NCBI GenBank assembly: GCA_023853785.1
Contig: JAJIRX010000730.1
Coordinates: 285,476-349,475, forward strand
From: Psilocybe azurescens
Lineage: Eukaryota; Basidiomycota; Agaricomycetes; Agaricales; Agrocybaceae
Direction of reading: 5' to 3'
DNA length: 64,000 bases
Shown: in pieces, positions 48,249-60,900 of the stretch
Position numbering within the stretch: the first letter of the stretch is position 1
Layout of the letters: every line of letters begins with the position of its first letter
The notes under the pieces: model-generated
Told to the model about the DNA's origin: nothing
Database searches by the model: none
What the model saw: the letters and a program-made list of their open reading frames with translations, nothing else
Made by a program: the position numbers and the translations under genes

Positions 48249-51117
48249 CTCCCCTTCAAGTTGTGCGCAATCCGAGAGCCGCCGCGAAATGTTTCGCTTT
48301 GATGCTGGGTAACGCTTTGGTGAGTGTATCAGCAGCCATGTTGTCCGTAGGGCAGTAGATCAATTTGATAGCGCCCTCGTCGATGATGTAGCGAATAAAA
48401 TGATAGCGTATATCGATGTGCTTGGTGCGGGCATGATAGTGTCCGTCGCTGGCGAGTGCGATGGCTGACTGACTGTCAGAGAAGAGAGTTGTGGGTTCGG
48501 AAAGTGGGGTGAATAACTCCCCTAGAAGTCGGCGAAGCCAGATGGCTTCTTTGGCGGCGTGCGTTTGGGCGACGTACTTGGCCTCCGTGGTTGAAAGTGT
48601 AACGAGCTCTTGTTTCTTCGAGGACCAGGAGACGGCGCCGCCGTCAATGAGAAATACATAGCCTGAAATAGCGCGTCTGTGATCTTGGGAGGAACCGTCG
48701 GCGTCGACGTAGCCTTCCAGGCCTCGATTGATGCCGCCGTATATGAGTTCGAGCTGCTGGGTCCCCTTGAGATAACGAAATATCGTTTTTACCGCTTCCC
48801 AGTGGTCCCACCCGGGGTTGTTGCAGAAACGCGCACAGGTAGAGACGGTGAATGCGATGTCGGAGCGGGTGCCAGTTGCAGCGTAATTAAGAGAGCCCAC
48901 GGCTTCTCGGTACGGTACGTGCTTCATTTTCTCGATGTCGGCAACGCGCGTTGGGCATTGAGATTCGCTGAGGATGATGTTGGGATGCATGGGGACTGCA
49001 GACGGCTTGAGGTCGTTGAAGTTGAAATGCGTAATAATACTTTTGATGTAAGCGTGTTGGGATAATGCGATAGTGCGTTCCTTTCGATTGCGAGTGACCT
49101 TGATTCCTAAGAGCCATTCAACGGGTCCTAGGTCCGTAAGCTTGTATTTCTTGTGCATGTTGGCCTTGAAAGCGGCGATGAGGGAAGGGGAAGTGCCTGT
49201 AATGAGGCAATCGTCGACATGGACAGCTAGGAAGAGGGAATCTTTCCCTGTCTTCTTTACGAAGACGCCATGATCTGCTTCTGTACGAACAAACCCGAAA
49301 TCAATAAGCGCTTTGTGAAGAGCGTCATACCAATTTTTAGCTCCCTGTTTGAGACCATACAAGGTCTTCTTGAGCTTCCAGACGTGAGTGCGACTGTTTT
49401 CTGTCGCGTAGTGGGCGGGCTGTTCTAGGTAAGTCTCTTCATGCTCCCCCCAAAGTGCTATTGAGGTAGGCTGTGTCGAAATCGAAGCTGTCGCAAGGCC
49501 AATCGTTACGCGCTGCAAGTGCGAGGAGGATTCGGAAGCTGGTGATTTTGGCAACAGGTGAGTACGTTTCGAGGTAGTCAATTCCGTAAATTTGAGTAAA
49601 ACCCTTAGCTACGAGCCGTGCTTTGTATTTATCGATTTCACCTGCAGAGTTCTTCTTGATCCGGAGAACCCATCGACACTTGATAATGTTCGTTCCTTTG
49701 GGTGGACGTTCGACGACCTGGTAGGTGTTATTTCGCTTCAGGGATTCCAATTCCCTTTGATCGCTTCATCCCATTTAGGCCAATCCGCACAGGATCGAGC
49801 TTCCTCAAACGTTGGGGTTAGCCCTTCCGCCCCAGCCATTACAGCTGACATGGCATGTTCAGCCACCTCCACCATCTCCCATTCATCCTCTTCCTCATTT
49901 GCCATTCCTCCACTTTCTTTCGCCTCCTGCACACCTTTTGGCAAAAGCGACGCTGACGGGCGTGCGCTCGTAAGGCCAACGCCTTCTCGAAGACGACGGA
50001 CGTAGTTGGATTCGGTGCGAATGCAGGAGCTGCGACGTGGTTGGAAGTCGTCGACAGGGACGTGGTCGGTAGGCTCCGCCATATCTTCGTCCTCGTCTTC
50101 CTCTTCATTAACATCTTCAACGGTGGCCTTAGTGGGCGCTTCTGTTTTAGGAGAATGTGGCGTGGCAGGATGGCTGGTGGCGGTGGGATTGGGATCGGCG
50201 TCGGTTACCGCATCAGGATATGTGGACGCGTCGACGACGACCTCTTCCTCGATGTTGAACTTAACGCTGCGTTCGACTGTAACGGAGCGCTTTTCTGGCC
50301 AGTATACTCGGTGAGCATTGGATTCTTCATCGAACCCGACCCAGAATCCTAACTTCGATCTAGGGCCCAACTTGTTGTTCTTGGCGTCGTGTACACGAAC
50401 GCGGCATCCCCATATTGGCAAGTTGGTGAGGTCGGGCTTGTTTGAGGTGAATACCTCGTACGGCGTGGCATTGTCGAGGGTACGTGTCCAGGTTCGATTC
50501 TTCAGGTATACTGCATGACGTACAGCTTCAGCCCAAAGGAAGTTCGGCAATTTGCTGTCATGCAACATTGCTCGAACCTTTGCCAGGAGAGTTCGATTGA
50601 GGCGTTCCGCAACGCCGTTGTATTCAGGCGTATCGTGTACGGTGAGTGCTCGTATGGTACCCTGTGTCTTCAGATGCGTTGAGAATTCTGTACTGAGAAA
50701 TTCTCCCCCTCGATCTGAGTGTAGCATCTTGATCAGTATGCCGAACTGGGTGAAAAGCCAAGCCTCGTATTCAAGATAGGCCTCGAAGGTTTCGTCCTTC
50801 GTGCGTAGGAAATAGACGTTAGTGAATCTGCTGTGGTCATCTGTGAAGCTGACATAGTAACGCATCCGGTTTATAGACTCAACCGGTGCTGGTCCCCACA
50901 GATCCGAATGGATTTCGTCGCCAACGGCGTCTGCTCGCTCGCTGGCTTTTTCCCTGCGTATCGCCTTTCGTTGCCCCTTTGCCCACTCACAACTTTCGCA
51001 TACAGATGGTTTGCTCGTGGGATCAAGCTCTACACCGAGCACTAGGTCGTTGTCAATGAGATATTTCGCTCGTGCATGGGAGACATGCCCAAGCACTGTG
51101 GGAAGCCAGCTCGGCAT
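48249..51117 (-). mobile_element. 5'-truncated Ty1/Copia retrotransposon, pol region, frameshifted
   Basis: Minus-strand coding covers, in order, a partial pre-integrase segment (LGHVSHARAKYL with CESCEWAKGQRK), integrase (LHSDRGGEFLSTEF, GVAERLNRTLLAKVRAML), reverse transcriptase (CRWVLRIKKNS, KARLVAKGFTQIYGIDYLET, LAVHVDDCLITG) and RNase H (LVTLSTTEAKYVAQTHAAKE, RTKHIDIRYHFIRYI). It ends at 48256, abutting the LTR. The coding frame breaks twice, at GGG (49753-49755) and at G6 (49446-49451). Gag, protease and the 5' LTR are absent; the left break is at about 51118-51130. A recent but defective copy. Confidence 0.9.
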
Positions 51118-51186
51118 TTGTTCATGTGCCTAGTTTGCCAATAAATAGTGTGCCCAGCCGCCATCAGATCATTATGTTCTGACACC

Positions 51187-51228
51187 ATTTAATGACGGTA
51201 GTTATTTATCAAAATGGCGTCATTAAAT
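51187..51228. repeat. 11-bp perfect inverted repeat
   Basis: ATTTAATGACG (51187-51197) and its complement (51218-51228), 20 bp apart. The same words recur in the minisatellite that follows. Confidence 0.75.
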
Positions 51229-51349
51229 AATGTTTTATCAGCAGCAACAAATAGTGCTCAGAGAACACTGTTAGCTGGGTTGCCGAATCACTATCAAATG
51301 GTGTCTTTGGCACAGGATAAATTACCATTAAGTCGTGCTCATAAAACAG

Positions 51350-51610
51350 CATTTAATAATGTCTGCAAACACACCATGCAGAGGTGCTCCTGCTTAGCAT
51401 TTAGCAATGTCCCAGATGCACTATTTAAAGGTGCTCCAGCCCCTTATTTAATGACGTCCCAATACACTATTTAAAGGTGCACTTGTCAGGTATTTTGCAA
51501 TGTTCCAGATCACTACTTAAAGGTGCTCTTTTCCTTTTTTTAGTGACGTCTCAGATTCACTGCGCAAAGGTGTTCCAGCTGTGCTATTAAACAATGTCTT
51601 GGATACACCA
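51350..51610. repeat. Minisatellite, ~47-bp period, about 5 units
   Basis: Diverged units of the type AATGTCCCAGATxCAC, TATTTAAAGGTGCTCCAGC then a short spacer, recurring about every 46-49 bases. It lies between the truncated Copia end and the RTC4-like gene. The overlapping frame 51214..51474 is not considered a gene. Confidence 0.7.
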
Positions 51611-51834
51611 CTAACAACCGTTACATTGCCAGATTAATATGGTTCAATTAAACAGACTAATATGAACAAAAAATACACTGTAATTTAATAATAAAACTGC
51701 GTAAAGCCTGGTGAGGTGTTCAAGTGTTCAGAAAATCAAACAAAAGATTATTTCAGTAATGTATTATAGATATTATCAGGGATGGGGTTAGGGACAGCAC
51801 GGGCGCGATGATCGACGCAGCCCAGGCCCAGCCT

Positions 51835-54800
51835 TCACTTGTTAGAACGCCATATACAACATTATAATTTGCCTAAAACTTACCTTATCGGCAGACTCTT
51901 GATGACGTTCAATTGCCTCTGAGGGTATTGCTATTTCGGGTAGTACTTCATCGTCAGGTGCAAGTCGTGTATCACTCATATCATCTGTAGGAGGTGACAC
52001 GTCATTAAGCAGTGCAGAAGGAACCTGAAAACGTTTTGATAAGTAACTAATTCGAGAAACAGTAAATAAAAACATACTTCAGAGACACAGTTGTGAGGAG
52101 TATCCTTTCGAAGAAACCGGGGAGGAACAGCCACCATGGCTATATCTTGATTGTTTGCCTGCGTACTAACAGCAGTAACTTTAACCTAAAGCAAGATAGC
52201 GATGTTAGCTATGAATCGGAGAATAAACACAAAGAAAAACCTTTTTCCCTCTGCTACTATATTGCGGAATATGTCATCGAATTTATCGCTTTCTTCTTCG
52301 GAGCTTCCCAGTCCGTTATATATATCTCCATAGTGAATACTTTCCACTCTAGTTTTATCAGCTTCGTCGTATGTGCATTCCAAATCTTGCCTAATAAGAA
52401 GATTAGTAATATGTGCAGCAAGAACAACCTCGCAAAAGGTGTCAAGGTCCAGCTCCGGTGCATTCCATTGAAGATCCCGACAAGAGTCCCAGAAATTCTT
52501 GGCACGTTTGGACAGATACTGTATATCATCTTTGTCTTGAGTATTTCCACTGGCTGGTGCTGCAGCTTCTTCCAGTGTTTGGCTACGGTATTCAGCCAGA
52601 TTGTTCAGAGTTTGATTAAGCGTCTCCTGATAGAGTGTAAAATGAATGTCAGACAGGATGACGTGTCGGATTACAGATGTGATAATATTGTGGCCAGCAG
52701 GCCCATAGCTAGCTCTCTTTTCAGTAGCGGATAGAGTAAATATATTACGAAGTACTCACTATCCTGAAGTTCCAATAGTTGATATAATACCCCACTTTTG
52801 TCGGAGCTCCATAGCGCTGAAGCGTCGGAATGATATTCTCTGGTTGATAAGGCCTTCAACAAACCTTTGCCATGGCAGTATTATGTCAAGAGCGTGAAAG
52901 TCGTTTAAGACCTCAACAATAGCAGACTCAAGCCTCTTGATACGACCACAAAGCTTGGAGTAGTCTATGTCAAGAGGCCATGAACGCTCAATGGCCATGT
53001 CTAAAATGCCTGGGTTCTTGTTTGCTTTTGCGATTTGAGCACAAAGGAGTTGGGTTGCGAGTCGGAGCCTTGTGGTCCAGTCCTTGGCATTTTTGCTGAT
53101 GAATTATGCAATCCTACTCGGGCAGAATTATACTCTCGCATGACCGACTCTAGGTCAGGGTTGAGTTGAGCAGGTACTTTATCGTTGCACATCTCAGCAG
53201 GGCATTCTTTGATTTCTAGATAGTCCTTGTCGCCTAGTACCATCTGGATAAGAAATGATTATAAACATAGCTAGCGACAATACTCGATGCATACCTTTGC
53301 TTTCTTCGAGACTGGCTGTTTATCTGGAAGATCTGTTTTTGGAGCTGGACGTTTCTAAAACCCATAAAAGATGTATATAGACCAGCCAATAAGTTGAAGT
53401 CAAGTAAACACCCACTCGAGAACCAGTGGTCGCCAAAGCATCTGTTTTTGCCTAGCAGTATTGGCTATGAATAACAACGTAACTTAGATGACATAAACAG
53501 CATACCAACCTTAGGTTTCTGAAAATGAAGCGTGGAATTTAGCATTAGAATAATGAATGAAGTATTGAAATACGTTACTTTGGGAGACACTTGTGTGCGA
53601 GCTGAGGTGACACGTGCTGGTGTAAAGAATTCTTCTGTATACATAGAGCTCAGCACTATGTTTTTGGTCAGTCACACTAAATCAAAGACGTACCATTATT
53701 AGTATTTTTTGCGGGTCTGCCACTCTTTTTCTAGAGGTAAATTTGCAGTTAATAAAAGGTCAATATCAAATTTCAACAAAGTTGTATACCGACCTTGGGT
53801 TTCTGAATGATCAAGCTCAGAATTTGTTAGACACAATGAACAGAATGTAAGAACAACGTACTTGTGGAGAGGCAGGTGCTGGCTTATTATGTGCCTCAGA
53901 TGCTGACGTGGCCAAGCCTCGCTTTTGGATACTAGTCTTGCCTGAGACTGGCATGCTATTTTCATTAACTTTACCATGCAATCTTTCTTCTTTTGCTATA
54001 CGCAGAGGATGAATGTCCTGTACAGATGGAAGCGGTGAAAATATATCTTTTCCGGTTCTATAGGCCTATTCTAAGCAAACAATAAGTACAATCAATACAC
54101 AGAACGTATTGAATAGCATTACCAAAAATGAAACATTTCCATGAAGAGGTCCTTTGCTTTTGCTGGGATTCTATACAGAAAAGAGTTTAGTTTGGCCTAT
54201 CAGAGTTGGAAATGAAACAATACTTTTTTGCGCTTTTTAAGATGAATTGTTCAACAGCATGACGCTGCACACTAGGTTCAAAGTCGTGATCTGAGCTGAT
54301 GTCGTGGTATGACCCCATAGGAGAGCTATGCACAAATGCTATTCGCTTTTGTGATTTCCCATTACGTGTGGCCAATGTTGTCGGAGTTTTGATGATTGAA
54401 CGCAGGATACCTTTTGTCGGTGATGAGACTGGAGTTTGTGTTGGATATCGAGTTCTTTTCTGAGCTTTCGTGGGTGTCTGTATCTAGACAATATATCAGA
54501 ATTGTCTATAAAAATATAATAGCACTTTGAAATCGTCTCACTGGCTGAGTAGTCTGTTCATCACCCTCAGACTCCATTTCAACGTCACTGGAGTCCTCCT
54601 GCTCCTGTTGATGTTGGCTGTCTTTTACGATATCATTGACGGTAATATTGATCAGATCATCAGAGTCATTTTCTTCGTTCCATGCCTTTTTACTTTGAGT
54701 GCGAGATCCCCTAAAATGGTCAAGCTCATTTAAATATTGCTGGATGGTCTTTCTGTTGGGAATCTCATCGTTATTCAATTCAGCTTGGAGGTCTTTTCTT

Positions 54801-55384
54801 ATAGTTAATGCTGAGTGTCCAAGATATTGCTTGAGAAATTCGTCTACAGGCCAGGAGTTTTGGAATGCAGAAAATATAGTTGCTCGACGAATGATCTGAA
54901 GTGCTTGTATTAGCACTTTTTAGAGGTATTTTTCAAATACTTGCCGCTATTTTTGCATCCACAAGCTTTTGACGTTCTTGATGACGGAATGGTTTACTCA
55001 TTTAAGGAATTTATGGGCGTATATCTTAATAATACGCTAAATGAATTTCAGTTGACGTTCTGGCTGTAAATAACAGACAGACTTACTGAAAAGACGTTTA
55101 TAATGGTCATGGTCTACACCCATTGCCCTTTCAAGATTAAAACCCCTCTGTCTTCACTGCGTCCTGCCTGACCTATGGGACGTGGAATTAATTTCTGGAA
55201 TGAATTTCTCTTGCTTTGTTCTGCTTTTAGGTTTTCTGCATAATTGTTAATATAAAACCATAGCTCTAGAGATACTAAAAGACACACCAATTGCTTTCTT
55301 CTTGTGCTCAAGCGATTGAGCCTGCTCCTCGATTAATTTGAGAAGTTCAGCCCTGGATAGTTTGGAAGGATCTTTCATTGGCAT
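51835..55384 (-). CDS. RTC4-like domain protein
   Basis: Read from 55384: MPMKDPSKLSRAELLKLIEE (coiled coil), RPIGQAGRS, FNLERAMGVDHDHYKRLF, then NSWPVDEFLKQYLGHSALTI, an acidic stretch, several short Lys/Pro-rich exons, and the RTC4-type domain. That domain has ECPAEMCNDKVPAQLNPDLE, WPLDIDYSKLCGRIKRLES, and the C-terminal half DTFCEVVLAAHITNLLIRQD. The gene ends after DKVPAQ-type and acidic exons with ...HQESADK and a stop at 51835-51837. RTC4 in yeast affects telomere capping; many Agaricomycete RTC4-like proteins are accessory and of unknown role. It has at least ten short exons and one apparent GC-AG intron (54944-54896). A frame problem near 53090 and another near 55080 leave the exact model open. 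Confidence 0.6.
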
Positions 55385-55691
55385 TGGAGTCTTGAAAATA
55401 ATGACTGTGAGAGATGATGGAGGTATTAATAGCAGTGGAAATAAAAGACCTCAGTACAGAAGGGTGTTGTGAACAGAAAGAAGACCACCGATGCTAAAAT
55501 ATTGAATACAGAAGTTCAACCAAGTGCCAAGCAAGGCTGACAAAGAACATGTTGTTCAATGCACGTGGTCTGACTTATATAAGCCCATGTGATCCAAAGG
55601 TTGAAACCGTCTGGTGAGGAATTTGTAAGTTAATATGCGATACAAGTTTATACTGTTCCAACATACTTTTCAAGACAGAAATAGCCTATAA

Positions 55692-56234
55692 ATGCCTCCA
55701 AAAGTGAGTGTCCATGCTGATGTGAATTAACCAACTGATTTTAATATAATTCTGTAGGTGCAGAAAATGTCTAAGCGCTTGAAATTCAGCGGCCTGAGAG
55801 AAAAGAACCGTACCACCTTCAGGATATCGTATCTCACAACATTACAGTCCACCATAAGCATACACTGCTGCCAGTACAGCCGCATATGGTTCAACAAGTA
55901 CAGCCAAGCATTCCTGATAAAGGCAGGAATACCCGATGTTGCGTCTGTAGAAGCCCTGTCGGACAACAACAAAAGTCAACAAAAACCAAGAAAGCCATTG
56001 CAACACCACTACACCCAAGTTCTGTACCAAGAAGTACAGCTCAGCCCTCCAGAGGAAAATAGGGATAGCCATCCGGTGTCCACGTTGTCAAATGACAAGA
56101 ATATCCAGGCAAAATCATCAAGGCCGCTTCAACGCTGTTCAGCGTTTCAGGATGTTCTCCGTTCTGAAGAATCAGGAAAACCATCAAAAGAGTCAAAATC
56201 ATTAGAGCGCACAGATACAGAGCCAATAATGTAG
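55692..56234 (+). CDS. Small basic hypothetical protein, divergent from the RTC4-like gene
   Basis: Two exons are proposed, 55692..55703 (MPPK) and 55758..56234, with a 54-bp GTGAGT...TGTAG intron. The N-terminus is basic (KVQKMSKRLKFSGLREKNRT). The C-terminal half is rich in Ser, Lys, Glu and Pro. The start codons of this gene and the RTC4-like gene are about 300 bp apart, so a shared promoter is likely. Not recognised; it could be a chance frame. Confidence 0.35.
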
Positions 56235-57800
56235 GACAGAATTGAGATCGTTGGATTGTATTTGATGTATCTGCTATATTTGTAAATGCATGTAATGCGT
56301 GTTATTGCTTACATGTACTATATGAAATGCTATACATACAGTTGCAACTGAAGGCAATGGTTGATTGAGGTATTTGTGAAAATGGTTGATATGTCGGCAT
56401 AAAGGAGGAGCCCAAAACCAATAGGATCTAAGTTGAGAGATCCATAAGAAGAAAGGATTCAACGATAGCGGCACAATGATGACAAAGACGTTTAACAATT
56501 GGGAAAGGAAAAGGATAATGGAGCATAGGTTGCAGGCAGAAGCTGTCGCCGCATTACAATCCAAACAGACCACCGATAATGGGTTTCTGATGTAAGATCC
56601 ATGCTCATCTGTCTCCACTTGGTCGAGTGCTGCTGAGCCTGGGATTGATGTCCAATGACTCAAGTTGCAGAACAGAAGTGCGTCCTGTGCATGTTGTTGT
56701 ACAGCAGCATGAGGTATTCTAGATGGTACAGCCCTGGGTAGATGAGCTGGAATGAGTTTGTGATGTAGTGCAGCACTCACAGATTGTCGGCAATTGTGTC
56801 CAACACATCTAGCTGCTCTGACAACTAAGCAGTGTTCCTAAACTTGTTGTTTTTGGTGAAGAAACTGGATGGTTGAGTCAGGGCTACGATTGGAGGACCA
56901 TCTAGAACTGAAGATGCAGCAGCTGACACCGGGGGCAAAGCATTACCGCTACAACATGCATTATGTCAGCAGCATTTATGAATGATATCAGACGTCAGGG
57001 AGACAGGGCGTGCTGAACTGTGTAACTTGTAATACGGCCTGAAAATACTATGAATGACAAATCAGTCTTTAGAAGAAAAAATCAACTGAGTCAAAAGAAA
57101 TCTAAAAACGCACACATGGCAGATCGTCTTTCCCTCATTGTCCCTCCAGAGAGCCTGAGTAGCGGTAATATGAAATTTTGTAGCATTGGGCCGCTACTGG
57201 GGGCTGAACTTGAATTTTAATAAAGTGCAGGACTGAATAAAAAACAAAGAAGACGAACCCTCATTGCCACTGGCTCAGGCTATAGAGAAAGGAGGGGGTA
57301 TTGAGTTCGATACAATTGCTCTGCTGCTGACAGCTGTTTTATTACTACTTACACCCATGTAGGGGGCATTATGCTAGCAGGTATAGCATGAGTCAGAGAC
57401 CTAGAAGAGCCTGGTGGACCTCCCCTGTGGACGTAGAAAAGATGATCCTGAAGGCCCTCCTGGCTGATTCGCAGATCATGAATTGTCAGTCGTTGTTCTG
57501 CCGGGGTCGCTGAACCAGAACTCAAAAAACCAATTATTCTGCAAGGGTCGGTTACTGATAGAAGATGGTGGTGATGAATCTGAAGATGAGGTACACTATT
57601 CTACGAATTGTGAGCATTTGAAAGATGTGGATGTCGGTCAAAAGTAGTTGAGGCCATCAGAAACAGGAAATCAAAGAATGACCAAAAACGATAGCAAGTG
57701 TCACATGATGTAAATTGATGGGAACAATTAATCAATTCTATGCCATTGATCGCCGGTTCAATAATCATTACAACTCAATACGGGAAATGACCTTATAATA
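56235..57800. other. Intergenic; open frame 56780..56274(-) unassigned
   Basis: About 1.6 kb. The 168-aa minus-strand frame has one hydrophobic stretch but no family I know and no splice context. GC content rises around 56400-57500. Confidence 0.35.
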
Positions 57801-57827
57801 ACAAGTCCTTCTAGAAAAAGGACTTGT
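57801..57827. terminator. 10-bp stem hairpin past the 3' end of the long minus-strand gene
   Basis: ACAAGTCCTT and its complement around a 7-base loop, about 80 bp after the stop codon of the minus-strand gene. It could act in 3'-end formation or mark an element edge; neither is shown. Confidence 0.35.
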
Positions 57828-57906
57828 AACTAAATACCCTTCAAGTTTGATTTTAAGTAACAAATTAAAGATGGAGCTTTCACTATCTGATAAAAAAACT
57901 AGTAGA

Positions 57907-60900
57907 CTAACTGTCTAAAGATGCTAAATAATCCTGAAATGGTTTTGTGTTCAAACGTTTGAGTTTACAAAGAGCATGTTCCACAAAAAGTATACCAAAA
58001 TCAATATTTTGCTGTTGGTGTGTTGGAATACGTAGTTGAAGATTGTCGTGTACAGTTTTGAAAGCATGTATAGTCTCATCCTTGGATTTAACTCGAAATC
58101 CAAGAATTTTGAGTCCAGTCTTGCCTCCTGCGTTGATTTTACCTAGAATAGAGCCCATGTCTTGAAATGTTGGAAGTTTAGCCTTGCCTGCAATTGCATA
58201 ATCGACCGTAAGCACATATGAGGTGAGTGTTCCAAATGCTTCAAGAGTATGGAAGAGGTTGAAAAGTTCTAAGAACTCGAAGTGGGATGGGAAGTGGGAC
58301 GGCGAATGAATTCCAGAAATTTAGGATTTTCATGGATTTTGTTCCAGTACTTTTCTGCATTGTCTACTTGGCGAGCCTTGGCTGATTGGCCGTATGCTGA
58401 AGTATTGCAAAAATATGTTGTTGGTTTCTTCTTTCTTTCAAGGAGATACTTGTGCACTTTGGTCCAGTCTTTATAGTCCACAAACAAAGTCCGGGGATAC
58501 TCCCAAAGAAATTCAGTGTTATGTGTAATGCCACGATAAATCAAAGCGCTGAAAAGCCCAGACATAGTAGAAAGATTTTCTGGTGAGAATGGTCCTCCAG
58601 GTTGAAGAATGCGTCGGCGTGACACTGCAAGATCACGGAAAGGCAGTTTCTTATCTGTAGCTTGCTGAACTGTTTTGCAATAGGAGGCACGGTAATGGGC
58701 ACGTGCTGAACTGGCTGTGGTTCCTTTTTAGTGGAACAATGATATTGGGCATAGTGGGATTGTCAACAAAGTCATAAAGTGGTTCAATCATTTGAACAAA
58801 GCGCTCAAACATTTGAGGATTGGGCATGGGGCTGATAGTTGGAAATGGTGAATGTGCGAAATGAGTAACTATAGGATTGTTCAAGCCTTCATGCTATAAA
58901 TAACTATCAGTAAGCGCCGGTAGATCAAAAATGCAAATAATACATTACCTCAACTTCAGAAGCACTAGAAATGCTCATTGCATTGTTTTCCTCCAAATCA
59001 TCTATCCTGTCAACATCTAAGCAGTGATATATATATGGTGGGGATAAGGCCGGATGCTCAGAGACAGATGAAGCTGACTGCAGAGAGAAGAAGTCAACAA
59101 TCAGTTTGTTGATAGATTGTAAAGTGTGTCGATTATCTGAATTGTTATTCCGGTGAAGAGAATATCCAGGGAGATAGGCCTTAGACCAGGCTTCAAGGTC
59201 TTCCTTGGTGACAACCTTGTTTTTACCCCTATCAAGAACATACTCATTGATATGAAGACTGGCTTCCCAAGTAGTGTTGAGAACAAGAATTTCTTCGCCT
59301 AGATGGTCTATTATTTGCCTAGTGAACCAGGCAATCTTTTGCTGATCTGGAGGAGGAAAATCAAACCAATGCTGGAGAATAACTGAGGCCAAATTAAGAA
59401 TAGAATTTTTGGTGATTGTGTTGAATTTGGAAGCCGCCTGGAGCAAAAGTGTACACCGCTTCTCCAGATTTAAAGCCAGATAGAATGGTAGCAGCATCAA
59501 TACTGACTGCTTTCTGAGCTATCAAAATATTTTCAACATGTTTGAGGAGTGTGACTAGGCCATTTGAAAAATCATGTTGATTATTATAGGCTTGAATGAG
59601 TACTGCATCCAGCCATTCCCAAATCATCATGTTGGCCAAAAAAGTTGCTTTTGCTGAAACCATAGATCAATTGTGGCTGTAACATTTTTTTCTGGTGGTA
59701 AGAATGATAGAAAGCACAGGCTTGACGAATATTGGCAGTAATCACAGACTGATCTAAGATTTCAGTCATTTTTGACAAGTCAAGAGGTGCCATGTATGAC
59801 TGCTGAGAAGTCTGAGAGGATGTAATGTGCTGCACAGCTTTAAGAGTGCTTGTCAGACGTTCAGGTAGTAATGCATCAAAAATTTGGTTCTGGCTAAGTG
59901 TAAAAATCAGTCAATACATATTGTATCTCAATCAGGTTACAGAATATTTACCAGCAGGATTGATTTTTTCTTGATAATTCTGGACATATTAGCAGTATTC
60001 TTTCTAGCAGCTAAACAACAATTCAGTTTGTAAATCAATTTATAAATGAAATTACAGACTTTTATCTTGATTGGATGCTGGTGCATTTTCTTCAGTCTCT
60101 GTATCTGGTCTTTCACTTTCCCCATCACTATTTATAGGAATAACAATAGCTTGATTGGTGGATACTAGAAGTATTTATTAATTATGACACAGGTCTGAAT
60201 ATATTATAACATACAGGCAACCCGCTGGTTAAGTGAACCCGACTTGAAACAGTTGGCTTACGAGCTTGTTTGACTGCACCTGTATATAAATTAATGGTAG
60301 CAATAAAAATCATAAAAATGCACTGACGTTTTCTAGCTCCTACCATAAGACGCCCACCTAGTATTGATTCATCCTGCGGTCCTTCTGCCACAACACAAAG
60401 AGGGATATCCTTCTTTGATTTCTTGAGATGATGGGCCCACTCTTCAGTTGCAGTTTGAAGATCTTCATTACCATAAGGTGCAGTGGATGCTGAGTCGGTA
60501 TTACACAATGTAGCAAGAGCAGTTGGTGAGAGGTCTTCAATGGATGCAGCATTCAAATTGGCCAAGATCTGAGTATAGTTGGTGCCGATTTTCACATCAT
60601 CACCAGTCCAGCCAGGACCCAAATCCCAATCATCAGCTGTAACTCTTTCATTGTCAATGACAACTGAAACTATTTTCATGGCTAAGGACTTGTCGACACG
60701 CGGTATCATGTCTGGAGGTAGCTGACGGGCAAAAAATATTATAGCCTGAAGAAGGAGCCGGCTAAACTGATTGATGTGCGCTTTTGGTGAAAGAAGAGCA
60801 CTGCCATCAGCAGCCCAAGTTGCCTGCCCACATATGCCTGTCTCTGATAGATGATGTGATCTGCAAAAATTTCAGTCATAGTTGTTACTAAATAGAAAAA

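Noticed and set aside
51214..51474. 86-aa plus-strand frame
   Set aside because: Lies on the minisatellite and inverted repeat; composition follows the repeat.
56274..56780. 168-aa minus-strand open frame with a hydrophobic stretch
   Set aside because: No recognised family, no splice context and unusual composition; kept only as a note.
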